DNA from: Macrotis lagotis
Taxonomy: Eukaryota; Chordata; Mammalia; Peramelemorphia; Peramelidae
Length of the DNA stretch: 64,000 nt
Direction: 5' to 3'
Assembly (NCBI RefSeq): GCF_037893015.1
Contig: NC_133661.1
Span: 224,170,489-224,234,488, forward strand
Position numbers and translations under genes: made by a program. Below the pieces are notes generated by a model. The model was not told the DNA's origin, did no database searches, and saw only the letters and a list, made by a program, of their open reading frames with translations. Position 1 is the stretch's first letter, and each line of letters starts with the position of its first letter. Of the stretch, positions 1 to 12,166 are shown in pieces.

Positions 1-395
1 GTTTGAATAACTATTGGAAATCCATACTTGGGCTCTTGCCACCTAGTTTCAGGCTACTATGGTTCATCTTATTGATGGTATTCACAGCTGTCTGCCCTAT
101 TCTGGCCACAAGGCATTGGTCACAGTCAGTGGAGCTCCTTGGAAAGAACCACCTATTAAACAGAGTGGAGAAGCTTGGCAAACTCTCCTGGCACAGAAAC
201 TTTTTAACTCAATGGCCTGTGTTATCTAATTATGCTTCAGCTGTTTCCATTACCTTCAGCCAACACCTGATGACTAAAGAGTTGATACTACAGGTGGTGT
301 ATGATACATTCTTCCTGTTTTCCTTTCTTTTCATACCCATATTTGGGCATTTCTGGTCTCATTAGCGCCATCCCTCAAAATTAGGCATAATAGCA
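1..395. other. unassigned sequence
   Basis: No repeat or gene is recognised here. A 120-codon open frame on the plus strand (3-365) has no domain, no Kozak-like context that I can see, and runs into ordinary AT-rich DNA, so it is treated as chance. Confidence 0.5.
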
Positions 396-399
396 TGGC

Positions 400-530
400 A
401 ATCAAAACATTTCGATTCTAATTCTTGACTTTGGACACATTGCTCCTCATCTTAGTGTCTGTTTCCTCATTTATAAAGTGAGGATCATACTATTTAGAAC
501 CGCAAGATACTTTACCAATTATGCAGTCTA
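400..530 (+). repeat. MIR-type CORE-SINE fragment
   Basis: Contains the MIR sense signature: a cytosine/thymine-rich run followed by GTTTCCTCATTTATAAAGTG. The tRNA-like head is not visible. An old, diverged copy. Confidence 0.5.
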
Positions 531-537
531 ACTTCAT

Positions 538-700
538 TTTATATGTCCCTGGAAAAGTCACTTAACCTCTCTGTCAGTCTCAGTTTCCTCATCTGTAAAA
601 TGGGGAAAATAATTGCTCTTACTTCCCAGGTTTATTGTGAGGATAAGATGAGATCATATATGTAAAGTGTAATGCAAAACTTAAAATCCATACAAATACT
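538..700 (+). repeat. MIR-type CORE-SINE
   Basis: Reads AAAAGTCACTTAACCTCTCT, then CAGTTTCCTCATCTGTAAAA and TGTGAGGATAAGATGAGATC. This is the typical sense-strand core and tail of MIR/Ther-1. The 5' tRNA head is missing. Confidence 0.75.
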
Positions 701-727
701 AGCTATTGTAATAACATAAAGGTGAGG

Positions 728-751
728 GATTATTATTATTATTATTATTAC
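728..751. repeat. (ATT)n microsatellite
   Basis: About eight ATT triplets in a row. Confidence 0.9.
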
Positions 752-1044
752 CATTATCTCTCTTTTTTAAAAGATTTGGCTGGTAAAGAGGTTAGAGTTT
801 TGGTTAGAATAAAATTTAAGGACTGAATGTGAATTTATTCCTCCCCATAGGATATAAAAACACAATGTTTACAACTAATAAAGAGCAGACAGCTATTTTT
901 GCCTTTATTTTATTCTGCCTGAAAAGGTCTAGTTGGAAAGAGGGGACCAAAATATCATTCAGGACAAGTATTTGATGAGAGAAATGGGGAATTTTAATTT
1001 AGAGAAGACTTAGGGAGGGGTCAAGGATGTCTAAAAGATTCTAG

Positions 1045-1130
1045 AGTCATAGATTTATAACTGGGTAGAGCCTTGGAAGTCTTCTAGTTTTACCCACTTA
1101 TTTTACAAATGAGGAAACTGAGGTTCAGCT
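1045..1130 (-). repeat. MIR/Ther-type repeat fragment
   Basis: Antisense signature: TCATAGATTTATAACTGGGT followed by TTTTACAAATGAGGAAACTG. The same opening phrase recurs at 6738 and 48175, so this is a dispersed family in this genome. Confidence 0.6.
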
Positions 1131-1690
1131 TTCTTCAAAAATATTATTAAAAACTCTGAAGTTGAAGAAAGATTTGATTTGACTCAGTTCCAGAGAGTGA
1201 AATTAGGCTAAAAACTTCAGAGGGCTTCCTAATAATCACTGAGAGTACCCAAGAGGGGATGCTCCAGAGAGTGATGAATTCCTCCTCAATAAAAATGTTA
1301 AACCAAAGACTGAATGGACACTTGTCAGTAATGTTGTGACTTGTGAGGTCCATTATAACTGAGATTCTGTCATTCTTAGAGAAGAGATGCCACAGCTCAA
1401 CCTTGTATTAATTTCGTAATGCTTTTGGATTGCAGCTATTGGATTGCAGCTATATGTGAGCTATTTAATGGAAAGATTTTTCCTAATCAATAGCTTTTTT
1501 TTCTGATTCTGATCATACTTATTGTTATATTTTATGCTTAATAATTTTATATAGTCAACTGTATATTTTATCTTTTCTTTCTTGTGTTTTTTAAAGCTTC
1601 CCTTATCTGTAATTGTGAAAGATGTGACCTTATGTTAGAACTATATAATTTATGGTATGATTGAATATTTTTGCAAGCATGAGGAATTGA
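1131..1690. other. unassigned AT-rich sequence
   Basis: No gene or repeat recognised, apart from a 14-bp direct duplication (GGATTGCAGCTATT then GGATTGCAGCTATA) at 1427-1454. Confidence 0.4.
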
Positions 1691-1959
1691 GTCAGTCAGT
1701 TCCTCCATCCCCACTTAAAGTCAATGACAAGATGTTACAGTCAGACACCTTGTCAGATGACAACAATCAGAAGCATGAACTAGATGTGAAAAATACCTAG
1801 ATAATAATTAAATAGTTTAGACTAAAAATGAAAAATCCTCAATCAGTTTAGAAGTCTTTGAAAGCTATTGGATGAACTGAAATGACAACACAAAGAAAAT
1901 GTATTGTATTGGTTTTCAACATTCCTGAGAATTTTCATTTTTGTGTTTCTTTGGGGAGG

Positions 1960-2695
1960 GGGAAATGGTGAGTGATTTTCTGTTTTTACTTTTCTCTCTG
2001 TCTCTAGGAATTCTAAGTAGTTTTCTTTTTATAATTCATGAAACATGGTATCCATTATTTTTTGTAGGAGGGTTGTCTGTCTTGATATTCAGTTAACGTA
2101 ATTAATATTAGTTTATCTCCTCTTGTTTTTCCAGGTCAGTATTTTTTTTTAAATTTCATATTTCTTATATTTTCTTATTTTTCAGTCTTTTGATTTTATT
2201 CTATTTCTTGTTATCTCCTTGAGTTATTGTTTTCTATTTGGTCCATTCTAATTTTTAGGAATAGAATTTCTAGGCGAGGGTCCCCACCTTCAGTTCTAAG
2301 GTATCAATTCTTATATTTGTTGGCTCTTTGATTTAATATCTCTTGTTTTAGTTCTTACAGGTCCTCTTGTGATCCTTGTGGTCAAGATATTTTTTCTTCA
2401 AGGCTCTTCTTACACTTGTGTGGGATTTTTTTCTTTGGGCTTGTTCCCTGATCATCTCTCATAATAGTATTCAATATTTTCTTTGTTTTGTTCATCTCAG
2501 ATGGTTCAGTGTCTAGACTAGGGGAAGTAGTTTGCTTGAATCTAACTTCCCTCTTACATCTTTGAATGATGTGAGCAGGTTCTTCCTAGCCATATGCATG
2601 GGGGCCAAGATTAGGTTTATTTTGTAAGACCTCTTTGGCCTTATCTCTTGTTATGGTTCTGTCCCAGCTGCCCAGAAACTGAGTGTGGTCAGGTC
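1960..2695 (-). repeat. possible old L1 fragment (ORF1/5' UTR part)
   Basis: T-rich, with phrases such as TTGTTTTCTATTTGGTCCAT that resemble antisense L1 ORF1 coiled-coil sequence elsewhere in the window. The rest is too decayed to place. It could be another LINE segment or unique DNA. Confidence 0.35.
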
Positions 2696-2699
2696 ATCA

Positions 2700-3175
2700 T
2701 TTTCCTACCCATAATTCTTGTAATTTAATTAGTTTTTCTTTAAATACTTAGATACTATACATTTGAAAACAATAAGCAGTATTTATGATTAGTATTTTTT
2801 CATGATCTATGATGCCTTTAAATAAAATGCAATTTCTTTGCCTAGCTCTCTTATTCCTATTTTTACCATTTCCTTGTCTGAAACCCTACATACTCATTCT
2901 GCTTTTGAAAAATTTAATTAAGCAATAATAAATTTGACAAAACTTATTTTTCTCTCTTTGAATATTTTACTTTCTATCCCTCTTCTCTGATGGATGATTT
3001 CATACTATTCATATTCACATTAATGATTATGATTATCCAGGGTCTTTTTCCTCTTCCATTAAATCTTGCTGCAAATTTTTCCCCTTTTGATAAAATGGGA
3101 GGAAAATCAGTACTATGTCTACCATATTTATTGAACATTATAACTACTATTCTTCTCAAAAGACCATTATTATTC
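2700..3175 (-). repeat. old L1 ORF2 fragment
   Basis: The stretch around 2815-2925 matches, by eye, the antisense endonuclease-region wording of marsupial L1 (AATTTCTTTGCCTAGCTCTC, then a CCTTGTCTGAAA block). Ends are uncertain. No open frame survives. Confidence 0.4.
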
Positions 3176-3179
3176 ACCT

Positions 3180-5575
3180 AGATTCATTGCTTCATCTCCT
3201 GCCTCTTTATGGTCACCCTATCCCAGTTATTCTGAATCCCCTTTCTGAACCAAACTGTTCCTTTACCTTCACCCACCAATAATCCTCTCTAGAAATGTCT
3301 GCTTCTTCAACTAAGATTGCTCCATAATTGGCAAATTCCCATTCATCTTAAGCCTCTTCCTTTCTCATTCCTTACATTTTCTTACATTTGGAGACCTGGC
3401 TCCCTCCCAAGGACAATGCATGCCTGGCAACTCTTTCCTGTATTGCTTATATCCATCTTTTATCTTATATACTCATCTATTCACTCATCTTCCCTCTGTC
3501 CCCCTATACCTCCTGCTTCACTCAGGATTTACTGGTTGAGGTGAAACATTGAAATGCTTTTTTTGACCTATGACAAATTCCAGTTCCTTCTCCACCACTA
3601 TTAATTCAGCAATATTTCTTCTTTCAGATTGCATGCTATGCAAATCTATCATGCAGTCCAAATCCAGCTGACTATTATTTGCGAATCCCCAAGATATTCT
3701 TTTTTCTCAGTGAATTCTGAGCCACCCTTCTAGACTTTCTCTTCACCCTAAATTATGCCCTCATAACAGGAGACTTTAATATACATGCTCTAACTTCCCA
3801 ATTCCTCAGCCTACTAAATTTTCATAACCTGATACACACAGGAGTATAACTTTCTTCTTTTTTTAAAATTGAAGGTTACAAAACCATAGAAGGTTCCTCT
3901 TTGGAGTTTATGAACTCCAAAATTCCTTTTTCATATTTTTAACCAAAAGATTATAATCTCTTATCCTTTTATCTTTTCCAATGCCTAATAACTCCCATTT
4001 CTATTTTAATCCTCTCTATGAATCCTGTTTCTTCTATTTCTCCTCTAGCTACACTCTCCTTTCCCTATCTTGACTTATTGAATCAGTTCAACTTTTTACT
4101 ATAGTATATGTTTTGTAAATATTAAAGACATATACTGTATAAATACAATTATTTATTCCTTTTCCTCCTTGTTCTGTCACCAATCATGCTTTACCAAATT
4201 CCACTTCTCAGTTGCTCCAAGCATACATTTCCTCATCTCTCTCAATCGTATTCATATGTGGCTGAAGGAAGCTGATTGGATTCATTACAATTTTAAGTAC
4301 AAAAGTATAAACTGGACTCTCCCTGATGCAAGGCAAACATCTTGCCTATCCCAAAATGGATGTACAGTCCCACTTCAGTGAATATTCCCACTTTTCATCC
4401 CTCCTCAAGTATCTCTCTCTACACCTCTTCCCACCATCTCAATTGTAGACCCTTTTATCCTCATCCCCCACCAAATTAAGACCATTTGCTGAGACAGAGC
4501 CCTCTTCTCATGTGATTTCACTTAGGCATCTGTCCTAACTATCTTCCATTTCTGTCTCTGAAAGAGAAGTGGCTCTTCTCCTTGTCATGTCAAATGTTCC
4601 TTTAATTCCTTCTGTTGTGTTTTTTTTTGTACTCACTATAATTCCTGTTCTTCTCTCTACTCTTAAAATTTTAAGTTTTTGCTGCCTACAAATATGCTCA
4701 TGTTAACTCCCATCCACAAACTCCCTCACTTGATTTTGCCATTTTTGATAGGTATTATCCCAAATCTTTTTTTTCCCCTTGGCTAAATTCCTTGAGAAAA
4801 ATGTCTACACTTGCTGCCTCCCCTTCTCTTCTCAGAGAATATTTTTCATCCTCTGTATCACTGGTTTTTGACCTCATCATTCAATTGAAACTGCCCTTGC
4901 CAAGATTACCAACAATCTCCTATTTGAAAAATCAAATGACTTTATTTCAATATTCATTCATATTTATCCATAGCCTTTGACACTCTCAATCATCATCTTT
5001 TCCTGGTACCCTCTTCTTTATGGGTTTTTGTGACACTGATTTCTCTCTTTTCATTCTCCTACCTTCCAGAGTATTGTTCCTGTTTCTTTTGCTGGATTTT
5101 CATCTTTGTAATGCCTGATAAACATAGAATTTATACAAGACTCTATTTCATCTTCTTTTTTCTCCAGTATTACTTTCCTTGGGATCATGGTTTCAATGAT
5201 TGCCTCTACATCTATTCCTAGATCTATGAAAAAAAAATTTATCTTTCTTCTGAAACCCATTTTCACATCTCCAACTGCCTTTTGGGTATCTCAAACTGGA
5301 AGTCCCAGTGCATTTCAAACTCAACATGTTTAAATCAAAAATCATTATCTTATTCCCCCCAATCTTCCCCTCTATCTAACTTTCCTAATAGTATTGAGAC
5401 CTCCACCATCCTCCAGTTACCCAGGCTTGCAAACTCAATTTCATCCTTAGCTCATTACTCTCTTTCATCCCAAATATCCAAGCTTCTGATTGCACAGCAT
5501 CAGTTTTTCAGGTTAATTTTTTATTGTTCAGCTCATAAATATTCTTCCAAACATACTGCCCTTTGACTTTGTTTT
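3180..5575 (+). repeat. L2/CR1-clade LINE, decayed
   Basis: A long pyrimidine-rich relic on the plus strand. At about 3755-3800 conceptual translation gives LITGDFNIHALTSQF, the apurinic endonuclease GDFNxH motif of non-LTR elements. At about 4965-5055 the reverse-transcriptase phrase that reads FDTVDH..LL..L in intact copies is recognisable in decayed form. At 5285-5500 the C-terminal region (CTCAAACTCAACATGTTTAA, then a stretch like NLGVILDSS) follows in correct order. No continuous frame remains, so it is inactive. Order and strand agree across 1.8 kb, supporting one element. Confidence 0.75.
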
Positions 5576-5886
5576 TACAATTTTTATGGTTCTATGGAGA
5601 GTTTGAGTTCCCATTACTTCATTTATTCCCAACCCTTTTGCTAAGGCTTTTGTTGTTGTTTCTAGGCAGCTAATTTTTCTTTCAAGTTTTTTATAAATGC
5701 TTGAATTTCACTCTCTACTTCTTGCCTTAATTCTTTTTATTAAGTCCTCCAAACACTGTTGGAGTACTTATAGCCATTCCATTCTCATTTCAGGGGTTTT
5801 ACTTGTATTTGTTACAGAGCTATTCTCTTCATTTAAAGATTTTTTCCTGGCAATTGGTTAGCTCATGATATTTCTTCTATGCATTA
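5576..5886 (-). repeat. possible L1 5' region fragment
   Basis: Antisense translation would be a lysine- and glutamate-rich coiled-coil-like stretch (complement of TTCACTCTCTACTTCTTGCC). This is typical of LINE ORF1, but it is too short and broken to be sure. Similar wording may continue after the SINE that ends at 6125. Confidence 0.3.
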
Positions 5887-6125
5887 TAGAGTGATGAACT
5901 TGGGGTCAAAAAGATCTAAGTTCAAATACTGCCTTAGGTACTCATTAACTTTGTGATCCAGATCTCCAGGCAAGTCACTTTACCTCTCAGTTTCATTTTT
6001 CTTATTTGTAAAATGGAGATGATAAAAATAGTACCTACTTCACAAAGTAGTTGTGAGGATCAAATGAATAGCAATTGTAAAGCTCTTTGCAATTCTTAGA
6101 CAGCTATGTAAATGCTAGCTATTCT
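5887..6125 (+). repeat. MIR/Ther-1 CORE-SINE, nearly full length
   Basis: Begins with a tRNA-like part (AGATCTAAGTTCAAATACTG at the B box). It continues with AGGCAAGTCACTTTACCTCT, CTTATTTGTAAAATGGAGAT and TTGTGAGGATCAAATGAATA, and ends in the AATGCTAGCTATT tail. About 240 bp, the expected length for MIR. Confidence 0.8.
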
Positions 6126-6735
6126 ATACAGTTTTTGGAAATTTTGCTTATTTTGCCCATCTCTCCAGTGCTTTTTCTGTGAGAACTTCCTATGTTCCCA
6201 TCCTCTTAGTTGTTGTTGTTGTTGTGCTGTCAGTTTATTTCATGCATTTTCAGATGTTTTGTTGGTCTGAGCAGGAGTTAAACTTATAAAGTCTTTTATT
6301 TAATCATCTTAAAAGAAGTCTGCATCTCTATATACATTTATACTGGCAAAATGTCTATTAATTTTTCTCTTCACATAATCCTCCCTGGGAGTCCTTTTCA
6401 GTCCTTTTCAGAAGGTCTTTCTAAAAACCATGGAGTTATAAAGACAAGAGATGACATGGTCCTTGACCTCAAGTGTTTACAGTCTAGAGCTGATTTTCAA
6501 TCTTTTTTGCAGAAAAAAAATCTGGTCTATGAAAACCCCATAGATTAATTTTATCCAGGCTTTTGAAAAGAGGACAGATTATCTCAGTAGTAAATACTAA
6601 TCATTTGGCCAGTTTAGGAACACTCAAGATATGGAAGTAATTACTTAAATTACTTACCTTCTACAGTGTCCCCACTTAGCCAGAATGCACTCAGAAAATT
6701 GAATTTTTGAAACTCATTTGCTATTTCAATGGCAT
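6126..6735. other. unassigned sequence
   Basis: No gene. A short GTT triplet run lies near 6210 and a 10-bp direct repeat (AGTCCTTTTC twice) near 6392. The first part may be old LINE sequence. Confidence 0.35.
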
Positions 6736-6737
6736 AT

Positions 6738-6935
6738 AGGTCATAGATTTAAAGCTCTAGGGGACCTTAGAGGCTATTGAATACAACCCCCTTATTTTAC
6801 AGATGAGGTAACAGAGGCAAAGAGAAATTAAGTAACTTGCTCAGGATGACACAGTAAGAGTTGGAGAAAAGATCTGAACCCACGATTTCCTCACCTAAAG
6901 TCCAATACTCTTGACTAATGCTGGCTCTATGACTC
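6738..6935 (-). repeat. MIR/Ther-type CORE-SINE
   Basis: Antisense order is complete: TCATAGATTTAAAGCTCTAG, ATTTTACAGATGAGGTAACA, TTAAGTAACTTGCTCAGGAT, GATCTGAACCCACGATTTCC. The tRNA-like head is at the right end. Confidence 0.8.
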
Positions 6936-7005
6936 TTGGCAAGTCACTTAACTTTTCAGTTCTCTAGGTACCTCTCTAAAACTATCTCCTACCATTAAAA
7001 TGTGA
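6925..7005 (+). repeat. MIR core fragment
   Basis: GCTCTATGACTCTTGGCAAG then TCACTTAACTTTTCAGTTCT is the MIR core in sense direction, abutting the antisense copy to its left. Confidence 0.5.
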
Positions 7006-7109
7006 ATTCCTATTTAAAAGTCAGTTTCATTTTCTTTCCAATTTTAAATTTTCTACCTTCTTCTCCCCCCTCCAATTAAGAAAACAAGAAAAATGAAATA
7101 CATTTTATA

Positions 7110-7215
7110 AATATATATATACATGTTTGTGTATGTGTATATAAAATAAATGCACATATGTGCACATATGTGTCTTTAGGCCTATCTATATCTACATCTA
7201 TATATCTCTATCTAG
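7110..7215. repeat. AT/TG-rich low-complexity tract
   Basis: Runs of TATATA, TGTGTATG, CACATATGTG and CTATATCTA units lie inside the 3' UTR of L1-A. Confidence 0.7.
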
Positions 7216-9745
7216 GCAGGTAACTAGCTAGTTAAACAAAATTCTGACCATGTCCAAAAAAATCTACACTCTGAGTTAATCATCTCTCTGTCTGGAAGTG
7301 GATAACAAGTTTCATCATGAATCTTCTGGAATTGTTGTTGGTTACAGTACTGATCAGAATTCCTAAGGATTTCAAAGTTGTTTGCTTTTATAATATTGGT
7401 GATATTGTATCAGCAATTCTCCTAATTTTGCTCACCTTGTTTTCCATCCACTTATACAAGTCTTCCATGGTATCTCTGAAACCATCCCCTTCATCATTTC
7501 TTATAGCACAATAATATTCCATAGTATTTATATGTTATTACTTGGTTTCAAATTGATGGATGTTCCCTCAGTTTCTAATTCTTTGAAAGAATAAAAGAGA
7601 TCACTATATCTAGGTTATTTTCCTCTTTATTTGATCTCTTTGGTATATAGACTTAAGTATTGCCAGGTCAAAAGATATGCACAGTTTGATAGATTTGAGG
7701 GAATATTTCCAAATTGCTTTCCATAATGATTGAACTACTCCATAATTCCAATAGCAGTGTATTAGTGTACCAATTTTCTCTTATCCCTTCCAGCATTTTC
7801 CATTTTTTGGCATCAGTCAGTCTGAGGAGGTGAAGTGGCACCACAGAGTTGTTTTAATTTTTATTTCTTTAATTACTGACAGAGCATTTTTTCATATACC
7901 CATTGAATACTTGGATTTTTTCTTTGATAGTTGTCATTATCTGATGGTGATAACATTTATTCCTTTTCTTTGACCATTTATCAATTGGAGAATGACACCT
8001 GTTCTTATTGATTTGACTTAAATCTCTATATATCTTAGAAATGAGATCTTTAGCAGAGAAACCTGTTGCAAAGATATTTCCCCCTAATTTTGTGCTTCTC
8101 TTCTAATGTTAGCTGCATTGTTTTTTATTTGTGGAAAATATTTTTAATTTTATATAATTTAACTTATCCATTTTGACTCTGGTCAATTTCTTATTTAGCT
8201 GTGAACTATCAATAGACTTGATTTGTAATTTCTTCTTTGCTCCTCTAATTTGTTTATGTCAACCTTTATGTCTAAGTCATATATCAATTTGGAGCTTGTC
8301 TTGATAGACTATTTGAGGTGTTGGTCTATACCTAGTTTTGCCCAGTGTTCTGAAAAATTTTTATCAAATAATACATTTTTGTTTTGATAACTGGGATCTT
8401 TGGTTTTGCAATACTTGCTTCTATATATTGTATACTGAATCAATTTTACTAATCTACCTTTCTAGTTCTTACAGTATAGTTTGAGATGTGGTATTGCTTC
8501 TTTCCACTTTTTTCTTTATTTCCCTTGATATTTTTGATGTTTTTGTTTCTCTGGATGAATTTTTTCGATTTTTTTTATTAGCTTTAAGTAATACTCTGGT
8601 AGTTTGGTATGGTATTGAATAAGTGAATTAATTTAAGGAAAATTATAATTGTTATCATATTGACTCATCCTACTCATAAAATATTAATATTTTAGGAATT
8701 AATTATTTAGCTCTGTATTTCTGTGAAGTGTAATGTACTTGTGTTTATGTTGTTATTGTGTATATCTTGGCAGGTAGATTCCTCAAGAACTATCAGTGGC
8801 TATTTTAAGTAGAATTTATTGGCTCTTGTTAATAATGTACATAAATGAAGATGATTTGTGTTCATTTATTTTATATCTTAAACTATGTTGAAGTCATTAA
8901 TTGTTTTAATTAGCTTTTTATTTGGCTTGCTAGGATTCTCTGATTAAAACATCATATTATCTGTAAAAATTGATTGTTTTGTTTCGTTTTTGCCTCTGCA
9001 TATTCCTTCAGTTCCTTATATTTATTCTAATAGCTAGCAACCCTAGGACTATGGTGAAGAGTAATGGTAATAATGGACCTCCATAATAAATCCCTGATTT
9101 TATTATAAAGGTTTCTAATTGATCCTCAGTATAGATAATGCTTGGCTTTTTTTTTTACTTTAGAAAGATACCACAAGAAAGCTTTGGTTATTTCTAATGC
9201 TTTCCAGTATTTTTAACAGGAATGGGCATTATCTCATGAAAAACATTTTATGTATCTATCTGTAACTGTTTTCTGGTTTTGATATATCATATGGTTTTTT
9301 TTGTTATTAATATGGTCTATTATGCTTATACTTTTATTGATATTGAACCAGCCTTGTAATTCCTGGTGTAAATCTACTTGTAATATACAATTTTAGTGAT
9401 ATGTTACCCTACTCTTCTTGATAATTTTATTTATAATTATTGCATTAATATTTATTAGGGACAATAGTCTATAGTTTTTTCCTTTGCTCTTATTTTTTTC
9501 TGGTTAAGATGTCAGGACCAGATTTATGCCATTGAAGCAATTTGTCTGGTGTATACAATAGCTTGCTAGTGCATTGACCTGCCTTAACCATGAACCAAGA
9601 GAGAGTGTTCTTCATTGATTGTGAATTTGTCTTTCTCATTTTTCAATACTAGTAATTTGGTATTCTTTTTTATAGAAACAGTCAAATTAGCTAATGTTTA
9701 TCTATTTTATATCATCCTCAAAATGGCTCTTAGTTTTATTTTTTC

Positions 9746-9842
9746 TCTTCCTTTTTCTCCTCTGCCTCCTCCTCTTTCTTCTCCTCCTCCTTTTCCTCCT
9801 CTTCCTCCTCCCCTTCTTCTTTTTTATCCCCCCCCATCCCTT
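9746..9842. repeat. TCC-rich polypyrimidine tract
   Basis: Almost 100 bases of nearly pure C and T built from TCC and TTC units, ending in a run of C. It lies inside the reverse-transcriptase segment of L1-A and probably expanded after insertion. It explains the proline- and leucine-rich open frames seen here in two plus-strand frames. Confidence 0.85.
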
Positions 9843-10563
9843 CTTATTTTGTCTTCCTTTAAATTTTGGTAATTTCTCCTTTTATTCTCAGAATTTCTAT
9901 TTTGGTGTTTCATTTGCTTGTAAAAAAATGTTGGATTTATAGTTTTTTTTTGTTGTATTCCCAATTCATTGCTTTATGTTTTTTCTTGTTTCTTGATATA
10001 AATGTTCAGAGATATGAATTTTCTCTTGAGTACTGCTTTGGGGGTATGTCAGAAATTTGGATATTGCTTCATTGTTGTCATTGTCTTTCAAGAAATTACT
10101 GATTGTTTTGTATGATTTGTTATTTGATTCACTTGTTCTTTAGGATTAAGCTTATTCAGTTTTTAATGAATTTTTAATTTGTTTCAAAGGCCCTTTATTT
10201 TATTGAGTGATTTTTACTCTATTGTGGTTTGATAAAAGATGTTAATAATATTTCTGATTTTCTGCATTTGTTTGTGAGGTTTTTTAATGCACTAAAAAAT
10301 GTAAAGCATCATGTCCAGGTGAAAAAGATGCATATTCTTCTCCATTTATATTCAGTATTTTTAGCAGTCTATCATATATAACTTTCTAAAATTCCTTTCA
10401 GGTCCTTCTTTTTTTGGTTCATTTTTTAGTGAGGGTTAGATTTATTTACATTTGAGAGAGAAACATTGAAATCTCCCACTCTTATAGCTTAACTGTCTTT
10501 TTTTCTCCCTCCTATTAATTAAACTTCACATTTAAGAACTTATATGTTATATCATTTGGTATG

Positions 10564-10564
<1 letters not shown>

Positions 10565-10612
<48 letters not shown>

Positions 10613-10625
10613 GTATATATATATA
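10565..10625. repeat. (GATA)n microsatellite
   Basis: About twelve GATA units (10565-10611) followed by a short TATA run. It sits in the endonuclease part of L1-A. Confidence 0.95.
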
Positions 10626-12018
10626 TAAATTCATTATTTCATATCTTTTTAGCAAAATGTAATTTATTTTATTTAAATAGGTTTATTTTTGATGTCATGT
10701 CTGAGATCACAATTGCTACTCCTTTTTTTACTTCAGCTGAATCAAAATTTATTTTACTCTGTCCTTTATCTGCATACTGTGTGTATCTTTCAATTTCAAA
10801 TATATTTCTTGTAGATAACATATTATTGGACACTGGTTTCTAATCCATTCTGCTAACCTCTTCCGTTTTATAAGTAAGTACATTCCACTCATTCACGGTT
10901 ATGGTTGTCAATTGTATATTTTCCTCTATCATATTCTCACTTTACCATCTCTTTTCCCCCTGATTCTTTTTTAAGAGTTTATTTTGTTTCTATCTAATTC
11001 CTCCCTTGATCTACCTTCTCTTTTAATCCTCTCACCCCCCAACTTTTTTCACTCCTTCCTCTCCTGTTTCATGATAGATGAAATATATTGCTGTATCCAA
11101 CTTTCCATGTGTGTTTGAAAGAATTCTCTCCTCCTTTGACAATTTATATGAGAATGAAATTCAAGTGTCAACACTCCCTCCCCCACTTCCTACTCCTTCT
11201 TCCTTGTATTTTCTATTTTTATACTCCATTTATGTGAGGTAATTATCTCCATTCTTTCTCTCCTTCCTTTCCTCTCTCATTTTTCTTCATTACCCTTTCT
11301 ACTTTCTTTTACAATTAAAACATAGCAGAACCACCCATAGGCCCTATATTTAATTAAACTTCATCTATTACCCTAGGTGATGAGAATTTTGAGGGGATAC
11401 AGGTGTATCATCTCCTCATATAAGAATGTATACTTGTTTAGTCTTTTATAATTGCTATAATTTGCTAACAACCTTTGTTAACCTAGATCTTTTATGGTTG
11501 CTCAGTATTTGAATTCTTTTTGGCTAATTGCAGTATTTATTCTTTGACTTGGGAGTTCTGAATTTTGATTCTAATATTTCAAGTAGTTTTCATTTGGGGA
11601 TTTCATTTAGGACGTAACCAATGGGCTCCTTCCATTTTTACTTTTCCTTCTAGTTCTAAAAGATCTGGGAAATTTTCTTTTTATGATTTCTTGAAATATG
11701 AAGATCCTTTTTTATGGTCATTGTTTTTCAGGTAGTTAAATGATTCTTAAATTATCTCTCCTCTGAGAAGTATTTTTTTTTACAGGGTAGTTGTTTTTTT
11801 ACAATGAGATACCTTGCATTTTATTCTATTATTTTAGGTTTTTGACGTTATCTTAATATTTCTTGAAGAATTATTTTCTTCATTAAGAATTTGTACCTCT
11901 TCTAAATGGTTATTTTTTCTCATTTTTTTCTCATTTTTTCCTTTGGCTGTGATTTATTTTCCTGTTTTTTCCTCTATCATTCTCATTTGGTTATTTGAAA
12001 ATAATTTACTAAGTTTAA

Positions 12019-12166
12019 TTTTTTTTATTTATTTAAGACAATGGGGTTTTAGTGATTTGTCCAGAGTCACACAGCTAGATAATTAAGTGTATAAGGCTGG
12101 ATTTGAACTCAGGTCCTCCTGACTCCAGGGTCGGTGCTCTATCAACTGCACTAACCTAGCTGCCAT
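12019..12166 (-). repeat. tRNA-derived marsupial SINE (WSINE1/MAR1-type)
   Basis: The family in sense direction is a tRNA-like head, a MIR-like core (TGTGGCCTTGGGCAAGCCAC) and a 3' end TTGCAAAAACCT plus poly(A). Here it is antisense: poly(T), AGACAATGGGGTTTTAGTGA, CACACAGCTAGATAATTAAG, then the head CTGACTCCAGGGTCGGTGCT. It sits between L1-A and L1-B. No clear TSD was seen. Confidence 0.85.

Larger units (their letters stand above)
7040..12018 (-). mobile_element. L1-A, 5'-truncated LINE-1
   Basis: A minus-strand L1 about 5 kb long. From left to right it runs 3' UTR (7040-7700), ORF2 C-terminal part (7700-8400), reverse transcriptase (8400-9960) and endonuclease (10000-10920). The inverse complement of about 10790-10865 reads like ICYLQEIYLK, the QETHL endonuclease motif. 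The last part (11480-12010) is the C-terminal and coiled-coil part of ORF1. Stops and frameshifts are everywhere, so it is dead. It breaks off inside ORF1, next to the SINE at 12019. The 3' UTR contains AT-rich simple sequence (7110-7215). Confidence 0.85.

Noticed and set aside
3..365. 120-codon plus-strand frame with membrane-like ends
   Set aside because: No recognisable family. It lies at the window edge in AT-rich DNA. It could be an exon piece only if splice data show it.
9615..9942. Proline-rich and leucine-rich open frames
   Set aside because: Translation of the polypyrimidine tract inside L1-A.
10565..10625. Possible CRISPR-like or phased repeat array
   Set aside because: Plain GATA microsatellite. 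There are no spacers anywhere in the window, and this is vertebrate DNA.
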